DNA of 11,145 bases. Source: Kiritimatiellales bacterium (GTDB taxonomy: Bacteria; Verrucomicrobiota; Kiritimatiellia; Kiritimatiellales; Pontiellaceae). Made by a program: the position numbers and the translations under genes. A model generated the notes under the pieces. That model worked only from the letters and a program-made list of their open reading frames with translations. It was not told the origin of the DNA and did no database searches. The stretch is from NCBI GenBank assembly GCA_030625905.1, contig DAOUQA010000062.1, positions 1-11,145 on the forward strand, given 5' to 3'. Below, piece after piece: positions 1 to 5,416 of the stretch; position 1 is the first letter of the stretch; each line of letters starts with the position of its first letter.

Positions 1-326
1 CGATCAAGATGCTGAAGGAGGGTAAGGCGGTTTCGATGTTCCCCGAGGGAACGCGCACGGAAGACGGTGAACTACAGACCGCTAAAGGCGGCATCGGATT
101 CATCATCGAAAAATCCGGTTGCGTGGTGGTTCCGGCCTACATCGACGGCACCTACAAGGCGCACCCGAAAGGTACGAAGTTCATCAAGCCGTGCAAGGTG
201 ACGATCTCCTATGGCAAGCCCATCACGCAGGAGGATTTCCAAGCTCTGGGTTCCGGGCGCGATGCCTACGACAAACACGCTGCGCTCATTATGCAGCGCA
301 TCGCGGATTTGAAGGCGGGGGAATAA
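1..326 (+). CDS. plsC: 1-acyl-sn-glycerol-3-phosphate acyltransferase (PlsC family), C-terminal part
   Basis: This is the 3' end of a gene that begins before the window; the frame is open from base 3 to the TAA at 324-326. The visible protein has the PlsC/LPLAT block III motif FPEGTRT, which contacts the phosphate of the acyl acceptor, followed by GGIGFIIEKSG and the block IV-like stretch VVPAYI. The catalytic HX4D motif would lie upstream and cannot be seen. Family knowledge: these membrane-associated enzymes transfer a fatty acyl group to lysophosphatidic acid to make phosphatidic acid, the precursor of phospholipids. A related lyso-lipid acyltransferase with the same fold is possible because the acceptor cannot be read from this fragment. 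The gene ends in a GC-rich stretch that could pair with 361-370 downstream. An internal ATG at 9 is not the real start, since conserved sequence continues upstream of it. Confidence 0.85.
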   Translation, partial: IKMLKEGKAVSMFPEGTRTEDGELQTAKGGIGFIIEKSGCVVVPAYIDGTYKAHPKGTKFIKPCKVTISYGKPITQEDFQALGSGRDAYDKHAALIMQRIADLKAGE

Positions 327-328
327 AC

Positions 329-356
329 CGTACTGCGTATTTCGTACTACGTATTG
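329..356. repeat. Four degenerate heptamers, consensus CGTAYTN
   Basis: Directly after the plsC stop there are four consecutive 7-bp units: CGTACTG, CGTATTT, CGTACTA, CGTATTG. The first four bases are constant. GC-rich arms flank the tract: 311-321 (end of plsC) can pair with 361-370 (CCCCCGCTTC) with one bulged G, placing the heptamers in the loop. No run of T follows the stem on the + strand, so it is not a standard intrinsic terminator. The function is unknown. Confidence 0.6.
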
Positions 357-386
357 CTTGCCCCCGCTTCGGTTTGGAAAAAATAT

Positions 387-477
387 AAGCACCAAGCACC
401 AAGCACCAAGCACCAAGCACCAAGCACCAAGCACCAAGCACCAAGAACCAAGAACCAAGAACCAAGAACCAAGCACC
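387..477. repeat. Perfect 7-bp tandem array: 13 units of AAGCACC/AAGAACC
   Basis: Thirteen uninterrupted heptamers fill 91 bp: eight AAGCACC, four AAGAACC, then one AAGCACC. The two versions differ by one base (C or A at unit position 4) and are blocked rather than mixed, which suggests growth by slippage or unequal exchange. On the - strand the units read GGTGCTT and GGTTCTT. Because 7 is not a multiple of 3, all frames through the array stay open and give artificial VLGAWCL-like peptides; these are not genes. The array lies between plsC and the promoter of the toxin-antitoxin pair. Confidence 0.95.
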
Positions 478-498
478 AAAATTCACACTCTTTATTTT

Positions 499-529
499 AC
501 TTGATCTAGCCAACTTGGCCATATATTCT
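499..529 (+). promoter_or_regulatory. Possible promoter of the toxin-antitoxin-recQ operon
   Basis: TTGATC at 501-506 and TATTCT at 524-529 are 17 bp apart; an alternative pair is ACTTGA at 499 and TATATT at 522. Either predicts transcription starting about 10 bases before the antitoxin ATG at 547, so the leader would be very short. The region is AT-rich compared with the genes. This is a motif-based call only. Confidence 0.4.
509..519. promoter_or_regulatory. Short palindrome, candidate antitoxin operator
   Basis: GCCAA-C-TTGGC is a perfect inverted repeat of five-base arms around one base. It lies between the proposed -35 and -10 boxes of the toxin-antitoxin promoter. Phd/YefM antitoxins commonly repress their own operons by binding palindromes in this position, so an operator is plausible. 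Only one copy is seen and no family consensus was matched. Confidence 0.35.
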
Positions 530-546
530 GCCCCTAGAGGTTGGAA

Positions 547-795
547 ATGGACAAGCGAATCAATATCTACGAAGCCAAGACGCACCTGTCGGAGTTGATC
601 AAGCAGGTTCAGGAAACCGGCGAACCCTACACCATCTGCAAAAATAACAAGCCGGTGGTGGATATTGTAGTGCATAAAGAGACGGCAAAGGATTTTGACC
701 CGCTTAAGCAGGATCCGAAACTCAAAGGTACGGCCGTGTACCTTTGCGATCCTTTGGAATCTACTGAAGATCTGTGGCCGGAGGAATACCGCTGA
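547..795 (+). CDS. Type II antitoxin, Phd/YefM-like
   Basis: This gene encodes 82 residues. The N-terminus INIYEAKTHLSELIKQVQ, then GEPYTICKNNKPVVDIV, matches the Phd/YefM antitoxin fold, where this region dimerises and binds DNA. The acidic C-terminal tail (residues about 48-82, including LESTEDLWPEEYR) is the part that would cover the toxin active site. ATG 547 is chosen because AGAGG at 536-540 lies six bases upstream; a TTG at 541 is a weaker alternative. The stop TGA overlaps the next ATG by one base (TGATG), so toxin translation is likely coupled to it. By family knowledge it neutralises the PIN toxin and represses the operon. A sampled line of the gene (541-600) is about 47% GC, against about 67% in a sampled line of recQ (1861-1920), which hints at separate origin. 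Confidence 0.85.
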   Translation: MDKRINIYEAKTHLSELIKQVQETGEPYTICKNNKPVVDIVVHKETAKDFDPLKQDPKLKGTAVYLCDPLESTEDLWPEEYR

Positions 796-1184
796 TGCTC
801 CTGCTCGATACCCATGCCTTGATTTGGCTGGCAACAGACCTTTCACAGTTAACGGATGCCGCTAAATCAGCTATTCGCTTTCATGTCTCGGAACTGCATG
901 TTTCTGCAATTACTGCTCTTGAAATCAGTTTGCTTACGAAATGCGGAAAGTTGAAGTGGGGAAGGAGGCCTCTTTCGTTTTTTGAGCAGGCCCTCAAGCA
1001 GCATGGCGTGAAAGAGGTTCCAATTGATTCCGGGATTGCCTGGCGATCCGCCCAGCTCCCGCCACTCCACCGCGACCCGTTCGACCGGATTATTATCGCC
1101 ACCGCCCAGGCACATGGAATGACGATTCTAACGAAAGACCGCACGATTCCAACCTACCCGAAAACGAAGGTGGTGTGGGAATGA
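795..1184 (+). CDS. VapC-like PIN-domain ribonuclease toxin
   Basis: The protein has 129 residues, a normal size for a single PIN domain. The N-terminal MLLLDTHALIWL carries the first catalytic acid (D5), ALEISLL carries E43, and HRDPFDRIIIATAQ supplies D94 and D97, followed by TILTKD with D115. This acid set binds Mg or Mn in PIN nucleases, and the pattern fits the COG3744-type PIN toxins paired with Phd-like antitoxins. It probably cleaves RNA (tRNA or rRNA in studied VapC toxins); the target cannot be read here. ATG 795 has a strong ribosome site, GGAGGA at 780-785, inside the antitoxin gene. Its TGA (1182-1184) overlaps the recQ start ATG at 1181. Sampled GC is about 45% (841-900). All key acids are present, so it looks intact. 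Confidence 0.87.
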   Translation: MLLLDTHALIWLATDLSQLTDAAKSAIRFHVSELHVSAITALEISLLTKCGKLKWGRRPLSFFEQALKQHGVKEVPIDSGIAWRSAQLPPLHRDPFDRIIIATAQAHGMTILTKDRTIPTYPKTKVVWE

Positions 1185-3340
1185 GCGAATCGCCGCACGC
1201 TGTGCTCAAGCGCATTTTCGGGTTCAGCGAATTCCGCCCGAACCAGGAGGGGATTGTCGAGGCCCTGCTGGAAAACCGCGATGTGTTCGCGGTAATGCCG
1301 ACCGGCGGCGGCAAGTCGCTCTGCTACCAGTTGCCTGCCCGCATGTTTGACGGCCTCTGCGTGGTGGTCAGTCCGCTCATTTCGCTGATGAAAGACCAGG
1401 TCGATGCCGCCAAGGCGAACGGCCTCGATGCGGAATTCCTGAATAGCTCGCTGGTTGCTTCGGAGCGCCGCCGCGTTTTCCTGGCCTTGGAAAACCACCA
1501 GCTCGACCTGCTCTATGTCTCGCCCGAGCGCTTCGCCATGCCGGACTTCATCGCGACGCTTAAGCAGTCGGAAATCTCCTTTTTCGCGATCGACGAAGCG
1601 CACTGCATCTCGGAATGGGGGCACGATTTCCGCCCGGACTACCTTTCGCTCGCGCACATCGCGACGCATTTCCCCAAGGCCGGCATCGCGGCCTTTACGG
1701 CCACCGCCACGCAGCAGGTGCAGGACGACATTGTACGCAAGCTCGGCCTGCGCAAGCCCTATCTCATCCGCGCCTCGTTCGATCGCCCGAACCTGTTCTA
1801 CCAAGTGGCGCCCAAGGAAAATCTAAACCGCCAGTTCCTGCATTTCCTGCGCGACCGCCCCGACGACTCCGGCATCATCTACCGCACCACCCGCAAGAGC
1901 GTCGCGGCCACCGCCGAATTCCTGCAGGGGCAGGGGATCAAGGCTTTGCCCTACCACGCCGGGCTCCCCGATGCCGACCGCAAGAACCACCAGGAGCAGT
2001 TCAACCGCGACGAGGCCAACGTTATTGTCGCCACCATCGCCTTCGGCATGGGGATCGACAAGTCGAACGTCCGCTTCGTGCTGCACGGCGACCTGCCCAA
2101 GAACGTCGAGGGCTACTACCAGGAAACCGGCCGCGCCGGGCGCGACGGCGAGCCGGCGCACTGCTGCCTCTATTTTTCGCAGGGCGACACCGTCAAGATT
2201 CGCTATTTCATCGACCAGATGGAGGATCCGCGCGAACAGAAGATTGCCCTCGGCCAGCTCAACCACATGGTCAAGATTGCGCAGGCCAACGTCTGCCGTC
2301 GCAAGGGCATCCTCGGCTACTTCGGCGAACCATACCCGAAGGCCGACTGTGGTGCATGCGATGTCTGCACCGGCGAGGTCGAACGCACCGATGCCACCGA
2401 GGACGCGCAGAAGATCATGTCCGCCATCTACCGTACCGGCGGCAAGTTCGGCGCGGTGCATATTGCCGACATCGTGGCCGGTGCCGACACCCAGCGCATC
2501 CGCCAGTTCCATCACGATAAACTCAAGACCTACGGCGCCGGTAGCGACCGCGACAAGCGCCACTGGCGGCGCATCATCGATGACCTTCTCTCGCAAGACT
2601 GCCTTGTACAGTCCGATGATCAATATCCCGTTCTCCAGCTCGCCGAAAAAGGTATGTTCGTGCTCAAGGGCGGGCAACCCTTCGAAGTGCTGCGCCAGAA
2701 GGAATCGAAGAAGGCGAAGCAAGCGGCGGTTTCCATGGGCGAATACAGCGATGGCCTCTTTGCCGAACTGCGCATCGAGCGCAAGCGCATCGCCGCCGAA
2801 GCCGGCGTGCCGCCATTCGTCGTTTTCTCCGATCGCACCCTGCGCGAAATGGCGCGCTACTTCCCCTGCACCGAAGCAACCATGCGCATGGTTTCCGGTG
2901 TCGGCGAAACCAAGCTCGAACGCTTCGGCGAATCCTTCCTCGCGGTGGTTCGCGCCTACAAGGAGACCCATCCCGACGAAGCAAAGGAAATGTCCGTCCT
3001 GCACGTTCCGGTGGAACTTCCCAGGCCGAAGAAAAAGAAGCCCAAAGGCGCAACCTATCTCGAAACGCTCGAATTCGTGAAACAGGGTATGACCATCGAA
3101 CAAATCGCGGCGGAACGAAGTTTGTCGCCTGGCACCATCAGCCAGCACATTGAAAAGCTGCTCGATGAAGGTGAGCCGCTCGACATCGACCAATTCATCA
3201 CCCCTAGGAAGCGCATCGAAACCGAAGAGCTGTTCAACCGCCTCAACGCCGATACCCTCGGGGCGGTTGTCGAGGCCTCCAACGGTAGCGTCACCTACGA
3301 GCAAGCCCGTCTCGTCCGTGCGTTCATGCAAAGATCGTAG
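1181..3340 (+). CDS. recQ: ATP-dependent DNA helicase RecQ
   Basis: RecQ unwinds DNA 3' to 5' in recombination repair and stalled-fork processing. The 719-residue protein has all expected parts in order. The helicase core has Walker A MPTGGGKS (K45), the DEAH box (138-141), the RecQ aromatic-rich loop [14 protein letters not shown] and motif [12 protein letters not shown]. The RQC zinc site has cysteines 372, 390, 393 and 396. A winged-helix region follows, then an HRDC domain at about 527-597, and a C-terminal helix-turn-helix (about 624-670, with [20 protein letters not shown]) of the HTH_40 kind seen in many RecQ proteins. ATG 1181 is preferred, with GAAGG at 1167-1171; GTG 1175 is an in-frame alternative. 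The start overlaps the vapC stop by four bases (ATGA), so recQ is probably translated from the toxin-antitoxin transcript. Confidence 0.97.
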   Translation: MSESPHAVLKRIFGFSEFRPNQEGIVEALLENRDVFAVMPTGGGKSLCYQLPARMFDGLCVVVSPLISLMKDQVDAAKANGLDAEFLNSSLVASERRRVFLALENHQLDLLYVSPERFAMPDFIATLKQSEISFFAIDEAHCISEWGHDFRPDYLSLAHIATHFPKAGIAAFTATATQQVQDDIVRKLGLRKPYLIRASFDRPNLFYQVAPKENLNRQFLHFLRDRPDDSGIIYRTTRKSVAATAEFLQGQGIKALPYHAGLPDADRKNHQEQFNRDEANVIVATIAFGMGIDKSNVRFVLHGDLPKNVEGYYQETGRAGRDGEPAHCCLYFSQGDTVKIRYFIDQMEDPREQKIALGQLNHMVKIAQANVCRRKGILGYFGEPYPKADCGACDVCTGEVERTDATEDAQKIMSAIYRTGGKFGAVHIADIVAGADTQRIRQFHHDKLKTYGAGSDRDKRHWRRIIDDLLSQDCLVQSDDQYPVLQLAEKGMFVLKGGQPFEVLRQKESKKAKQAAVSMGEYSDGLFAELRIERKRIAAEAGVPPFVVFSDRTLREMARYFPCTEATMRMVSGVGETKLERFGESFLAVVRAYKETHPDEAKEMSVLHVPVELPRPKKKKPKGATYLETLEFVKQGMTIEQIAAERSLSPGTISQHIEKLLDEGEPLDIDQFITPRKRIETEELFNRLNADTLGAVVEASNGSVTYEQARLVRAFMQRS

Positions 3341-3410
3341 ACGCGCGGTGATCTGTCGTTCCTCCAGAATGGCTTCGCGCCAGCCGCGTTGCGCCGGAGT
3401 GGCCATGTGG

Positions 3411-3490
3411 CGCGGGCTTTCCAGCCTGTGCCGGGCAGACAGGGAGGTTCGCCCCACATGCTTGGCATGCGCAACGAGGCTGGAAGCAGT
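3411..3490. repeat. Structured spacer element between recQ and rnhA (possible interspersed repeat)
   Basis: The 226-bp gap between recQ and rnhA contains a nine-base inverted repeat, TTCCAGCCT at 3419-3427 and AGGCTGGAA at 3477-3485. A smaller hairpin sits inside it (CATGC-TTG-GCATG, about 3457-3469). The AGGCTGGAAGC and CCAGCCTGTGCC wording resembles GWKP-type intergenic repeats I recall from Planctomycetes and Verrucomicrobia genomes, but that is memory and was not checked. It has no recognisable gene. It may be a repeat, a processed RNA structure or a decayed insertion. Confidence 0.35.
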
Positions 3491-3566
3491 TTCCCGGACT
3501 ATTGACTGGCGTCTCGCTCCGCTTCGGTTCAGGTTCCCCTGCCAATGCAGAACCAGCGGAAATGGC

Positions 3567-4067
3567 ATGGGCAAGAATGTTGAAATATATACCGATGGCG
3601 CCTGCAAAGGGAATCCCGGGCCGGGCGGTTATGGCGTGGTGCTTGTTTCCGGCGACCGGAAGAAAGAGCTTTCCGGCGGGTTTCGCAAAACCACCAACAA
3701 CCGCATGGAACTGCTCGCCTGTATCGAGGGGCTTCGCTCCTTGAATCGCCCCTGCAAGGTGGTGCTGACCAGCGACTCGAAGTATGTCGTGAACGCGATG
3801 GTGAAGGGCTGGGCCAAAAAGTGGCGTTCTAGGGGATGGAAGCTTTCCCCGTCTAAGCCCGCGAAAAATCCCGACCTTTGGATGCAGCTTCTGGATTTAT
3901 GCGAAACACATGAGGTTCAATTCGAATGGGTGAAGGGACATAGCGAGCATCCCGAAAACGAGCGGTGCGACGAGTTAGCCGTTGCCGCATCGAATGGTAA
4001 GGACTTGCCCGCCGACCTTGATTTTAAAACACCCTCCATACCCAAAGGCGATCTGTTTAGTGTGTAG
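3567..4067 (+). CDS. rnhA: Ribonuclease HI
   Basis: RNase HI cuts the RNA strand of RNA-DNA hybrids, removing R-loops and helping remove primers. The 166-residue protein keeps the catalytic acids in nearly the E. coli positions: D10 in [18 protein letters not shown]48 in [11 protein letters not shown]70 in LTSDSKYV and D135 in ENERCDELA. The flap histidine is in [11 protein letters not shown] (H125), and the basic handle region [13 protein letters not shown] is present. ATG 3567 is chosen because homology begins just after it; AGCGGA at 3555-3560 is a weak ribosome site. The same frame stays open far upstream into recQ, but that part does not look like protein. The gene follows recQ after 226 bp and probably has its own promoter or is read through. 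The short C-terminal tail after the catalytic domain ([16 protein letters not shown]) is ordinary. Confidence 0.96.
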   Translation: MGKNVEIYTDGACKGNPGPGGYGVVLVSGDRKKELSGGFRKTTNNRMELLACIEGLRSLNRPCKVVLTSDSKYVVNAMVKGWAKKWRSRGWKLSPSKPAKNPDLWMQLLDLCETHEVQFEWVKGHSEHPENERCDELAVAASNGKDLPADLDFKTPSIPKGDLFSV

Positions 4068-4185
4068 GAATCCAGATATGAAACGAGGATGTAGAGAACA
4101 TTTACGCGAGCGGAGCGAGTGAAACGTTGTGTGCGGCACCGCTTCCTTCGCTGCCTTCTTATCCTATCTACACTAGAAGCTGGTT

Positions 4186-4218
4186 TTGATGAATATGTAT
4201 TTTAGCGGATATTATAAT
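4186..4218 (+). promoter_or_regulatory. Possible promoter of the DUF6172-rluA pair
   Basis: TTGATG at 4186-4191 is followed after 18 bp by TATTAT (4210-4215), which overlaps a perfect TATAAT at 4213-4218. The surrounding sequence is strongly AT-rich. Transcription would start near 4222-4225, at or inside the ribosome site AGAGGA (4222-4227), leaving only about 8-11 leader bases. The -10 box is good, but its close position makes the call uncertain. Confidence 0.4.
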
Positions 4219-4232
4219 CGTAGAGGAACCCC

Positions 4233-4604
4233 ATGAAAAAGACATTCCAGCTGGACCACCCGAAAATCAAATATCCCCGACGGGTCGAGGGCGTGAAAAA
4301 CGATGTGCGGAAATACATCAAGCGCGAACGCCGCAAGAAACTTCCTGAAGCGGTCGATTTCTGGGATTTTGATTGCAGGTTTGGCGACACCGAGGCCGAT
4401 GCAAAGGTGATCCATCTGTCGGAAATCGATGCGTGCATCAACGATGCCGAAGTGCGCGGCTTGCTCTCGTTCTATGTGGAGATCCTGGCAAAGGGAGGCG
4501 TCCGAGCCAAAAAGCCAACGGAAGACGAAGCGTCGCCCAAGCCCGAACTCCCCAAGATGAAAAAGTTTGGAGAGGATGAATCCCCCAAGTGTCCCAAACC
4601 TTGA
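4233..4604 (+). CDS. DUF6172 family protein (unknown function)
   Basis: The 123-residue product begins MKKTFQLDHPKIKYPRRVEG and continues with VRKYIKRERRKKLPEAVDFWDFDCRFG, then VIHLSEIDACINDA and a helix ending LSFYVEILAKGG. I recognise this as the DUF6172 pattern; the function is unknown as far as I know. The N-terminal half is strongly basic (KYIKRERRKK) and could bind nucleic acid or ribosomes, but this is inference. The last 30 residues are rich in lysine, proline and glutamate and look disordered. There is no signal peptide or membrane segment, so it is probably cytoplasmic. ATG 4233 has AGAGGA five bases upstream. The RluA-family gene starts within about 10 bases of its stop, so the two are probably co-transcribed, which hints at a link to RNA or translation. 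Confidence 0.8.
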   Translation: MKKTFQLDHPKIKYPRRVEGVKNDVRKYIKRERRKKLPEAVDFWDFDCRFGDTEADAKVIHLSEIDACINDAEVRGLLSFYVEILAKGGVRAKKPTEDEASPKPELPKMKKFGEDESPKCPKP

Positions 4605-4612
4605 AACCCACC

Positions 4613-5314
4613 ATGCAGAACAAGAAGCCATTCAAGCAACCGCCCAGAAAATTCCACCCCAAGGGGCTTTTGATCGTTTATGAAGATTGGGACATCCTGG
4701 TGGTGGACAAGTCGTGCGGTCTTTTGACCGTGAGCAGTGATCGGGTGAGGGAGCAGACCGCGTATTATTTATTGAACGACTATGTGCGCAAGGGAAATTC
4801 GAAATCACGAAACCGGGTCTTCATCGTGCATCGTCTGGATCGGGATACCTCCGGCATTCTCGTCTTTGCCAAGAGCGAGGAGGCCAAGCGCTTCCTTCAG
4901 GAGGAGTGGCAGGGATTCCAAAAGAAATACTATGCCGTCGTCCACGGAACCTTGCCCGAAAAGGAGGGCTTGATTACATCCTACCTAGCCGAAAACAGTG
5001 TACATAAAATGTATTCCGTGGCGGATCCGCGAAAAGGAAAGCTGGCCAAGACCGTGTATCGCGTGCTGAAGGCATCGCCAAGCCATAGTCTGCTGGAAAT
5101 CAATCTTCTGACCGGCCGGAAAAACCAGATCCGGGTTCAGCTTGCGGACAAAGGTTGTCCTGTGGTTGGCGATAAAAAATATGGTGAAAGGGAAAAGGGG
5201 ATCAAGCGCCTCTGCCTTCATTCCGCTTCGCTCACCCTTATCCATCCTTTTTCCAAGGAGCCGAAGACCTTCGAAACCAAAATTCCCGGCTATTTTGGGT
5301 CGCTGGTAAAGTGA
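4613..5314 (+). CDS. RluA-family RNA pseudouridine synthase
   Basis: This enzyme isomerises uridine to pseudouridine in rRNA or tRNA. The catalytic signature HRLDRDTSGILVFAK is complete; its aspartate is residue 76 counting from ATG 4613. Other family parts are the N-terminal VYEDWDILVVDKSCGLLTV, then KKYYAVVHG, LTGRKNQIRVQLA and HPVVGDKKYG-like (GCPVVGDKKYG) near the C-terminus. At 233 residues it has only the catalytic domain, with no S4 RNA-binding domain, which is closer to TruC/RluA than to RluD. The exact uridine target cannot be told. The start is uncertain: ATG 4613 has no clear ribosome site, while GTG 4589 would overlap the DUF6172 gene and has AGAGGA at 4571-4576, rather far away. 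The N-terminal tail is basic, with KKPFKQPPRKFHPK. Confidence 0.92.
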   Translation: MQNKKPFKQPPRKFHPKGLLIVYEDWDILVVDKSCGLLTVSSDRVREQTAYYLLNDYVRKGNSKSRNRVFIVHRLDRDTSGILVFAKSEEAKRFLQEEWQGFQKKYYAVVHGTLPEKEGLITSYLAENSVHKMYSVADPRKGKLAKTVYRVLKASPSHSLLEINLLTGRKNQIRVQLADKGCPVVGDKKYGEREKGIKRLCLHSASLTLIHPFSKEPKTFETKIPGYFGSLVK

Positions 5315-5351
5315 ACGGGTTTAAGTGTATTCCCAATCCCGCCTCGGCTAC

Positions 5352-5410
5352 TTTTTTGCGTGAATTCCCGATTGCATGCCTGTAGATTCCGACTTTTGTT
5401 TTCAGGAGAG
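5352..5410 (+). promoter_or_regulatory. Promoter and leader of the phosphoesterase gene (copy 1 of a conserved leader)
   Basis: The order is a T6 run (5352-5357), -35-like GTGAAT (5360-5365), a 17-bp spacer ending in TG, and -10-like TAGATT (5383-5388) followed by CCG, then TTTTCAGGAGA (5399-5409) with the ribosome site. The same elements, at almost the same spacing, occur before proS at 7305-7363. GTGAAT resembles TTGACA and TAGATT resembles TATAAT, so a sigma-70-type promoter is the simplest reading. Transcription would start near 5395. Confidence 0.65.
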
Positions 5411-5416
5411 CCACTC

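Noticed and set aside
387..477. CRISPR array
   Set aside because: Units are 7 bp with no spacers and no cas genes nearby; it is a simple tandem repeat.
72..846. Two - strand reading frames (72-479 and 289-846) with VLGAWCL-type repeats
   Set aside because: The peptides come from the 7-bp array, which is open in every frame; the rest is antisense to plsC and the antitoxin, with no family resemblance.
1615..3080. Other + strand frames inside recQ (1615-2520, 1971-3080)
   Set aside because: They are arginine-, proline- or serine-rich shadow translations of the recQ sequence.
3150..3566. Upstream extension of the rnhA frame into recQ
   Set aside because: The translation is low-complexity and unlike RNase H, whose homology begins at ATG 3567.
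1823..3607. Long - strand reading frame of 594 codons opposite recQ
   Set aside because: It is antisense to a clearly conserved recQ and results from GC-rich third positions; it has no recognisable domain.
4058..4178. Inverted repeat between the rnhA end (TAGTGTGTAGGA) and 4161-4175
   Set aside because: The match needs gaps and mismatches and overlaps coding sequence; it is not better than chance by eye.
5315..5357. Intrinsic terminator after the pseudouridine synthase
   Set aside because: There is a T6 run, but the only stem before it is GCC-TC-GGC, too short to count; the T-run fits better as part of the leader motif.
5360..5416. GTG 5360 as start of the phosphoesterase
   Set aside because: It would translate the conserved promoter/leader and bury the signal peptide; ATG 5417 has a good ribosome site and N-terminal hydrophobic segment.
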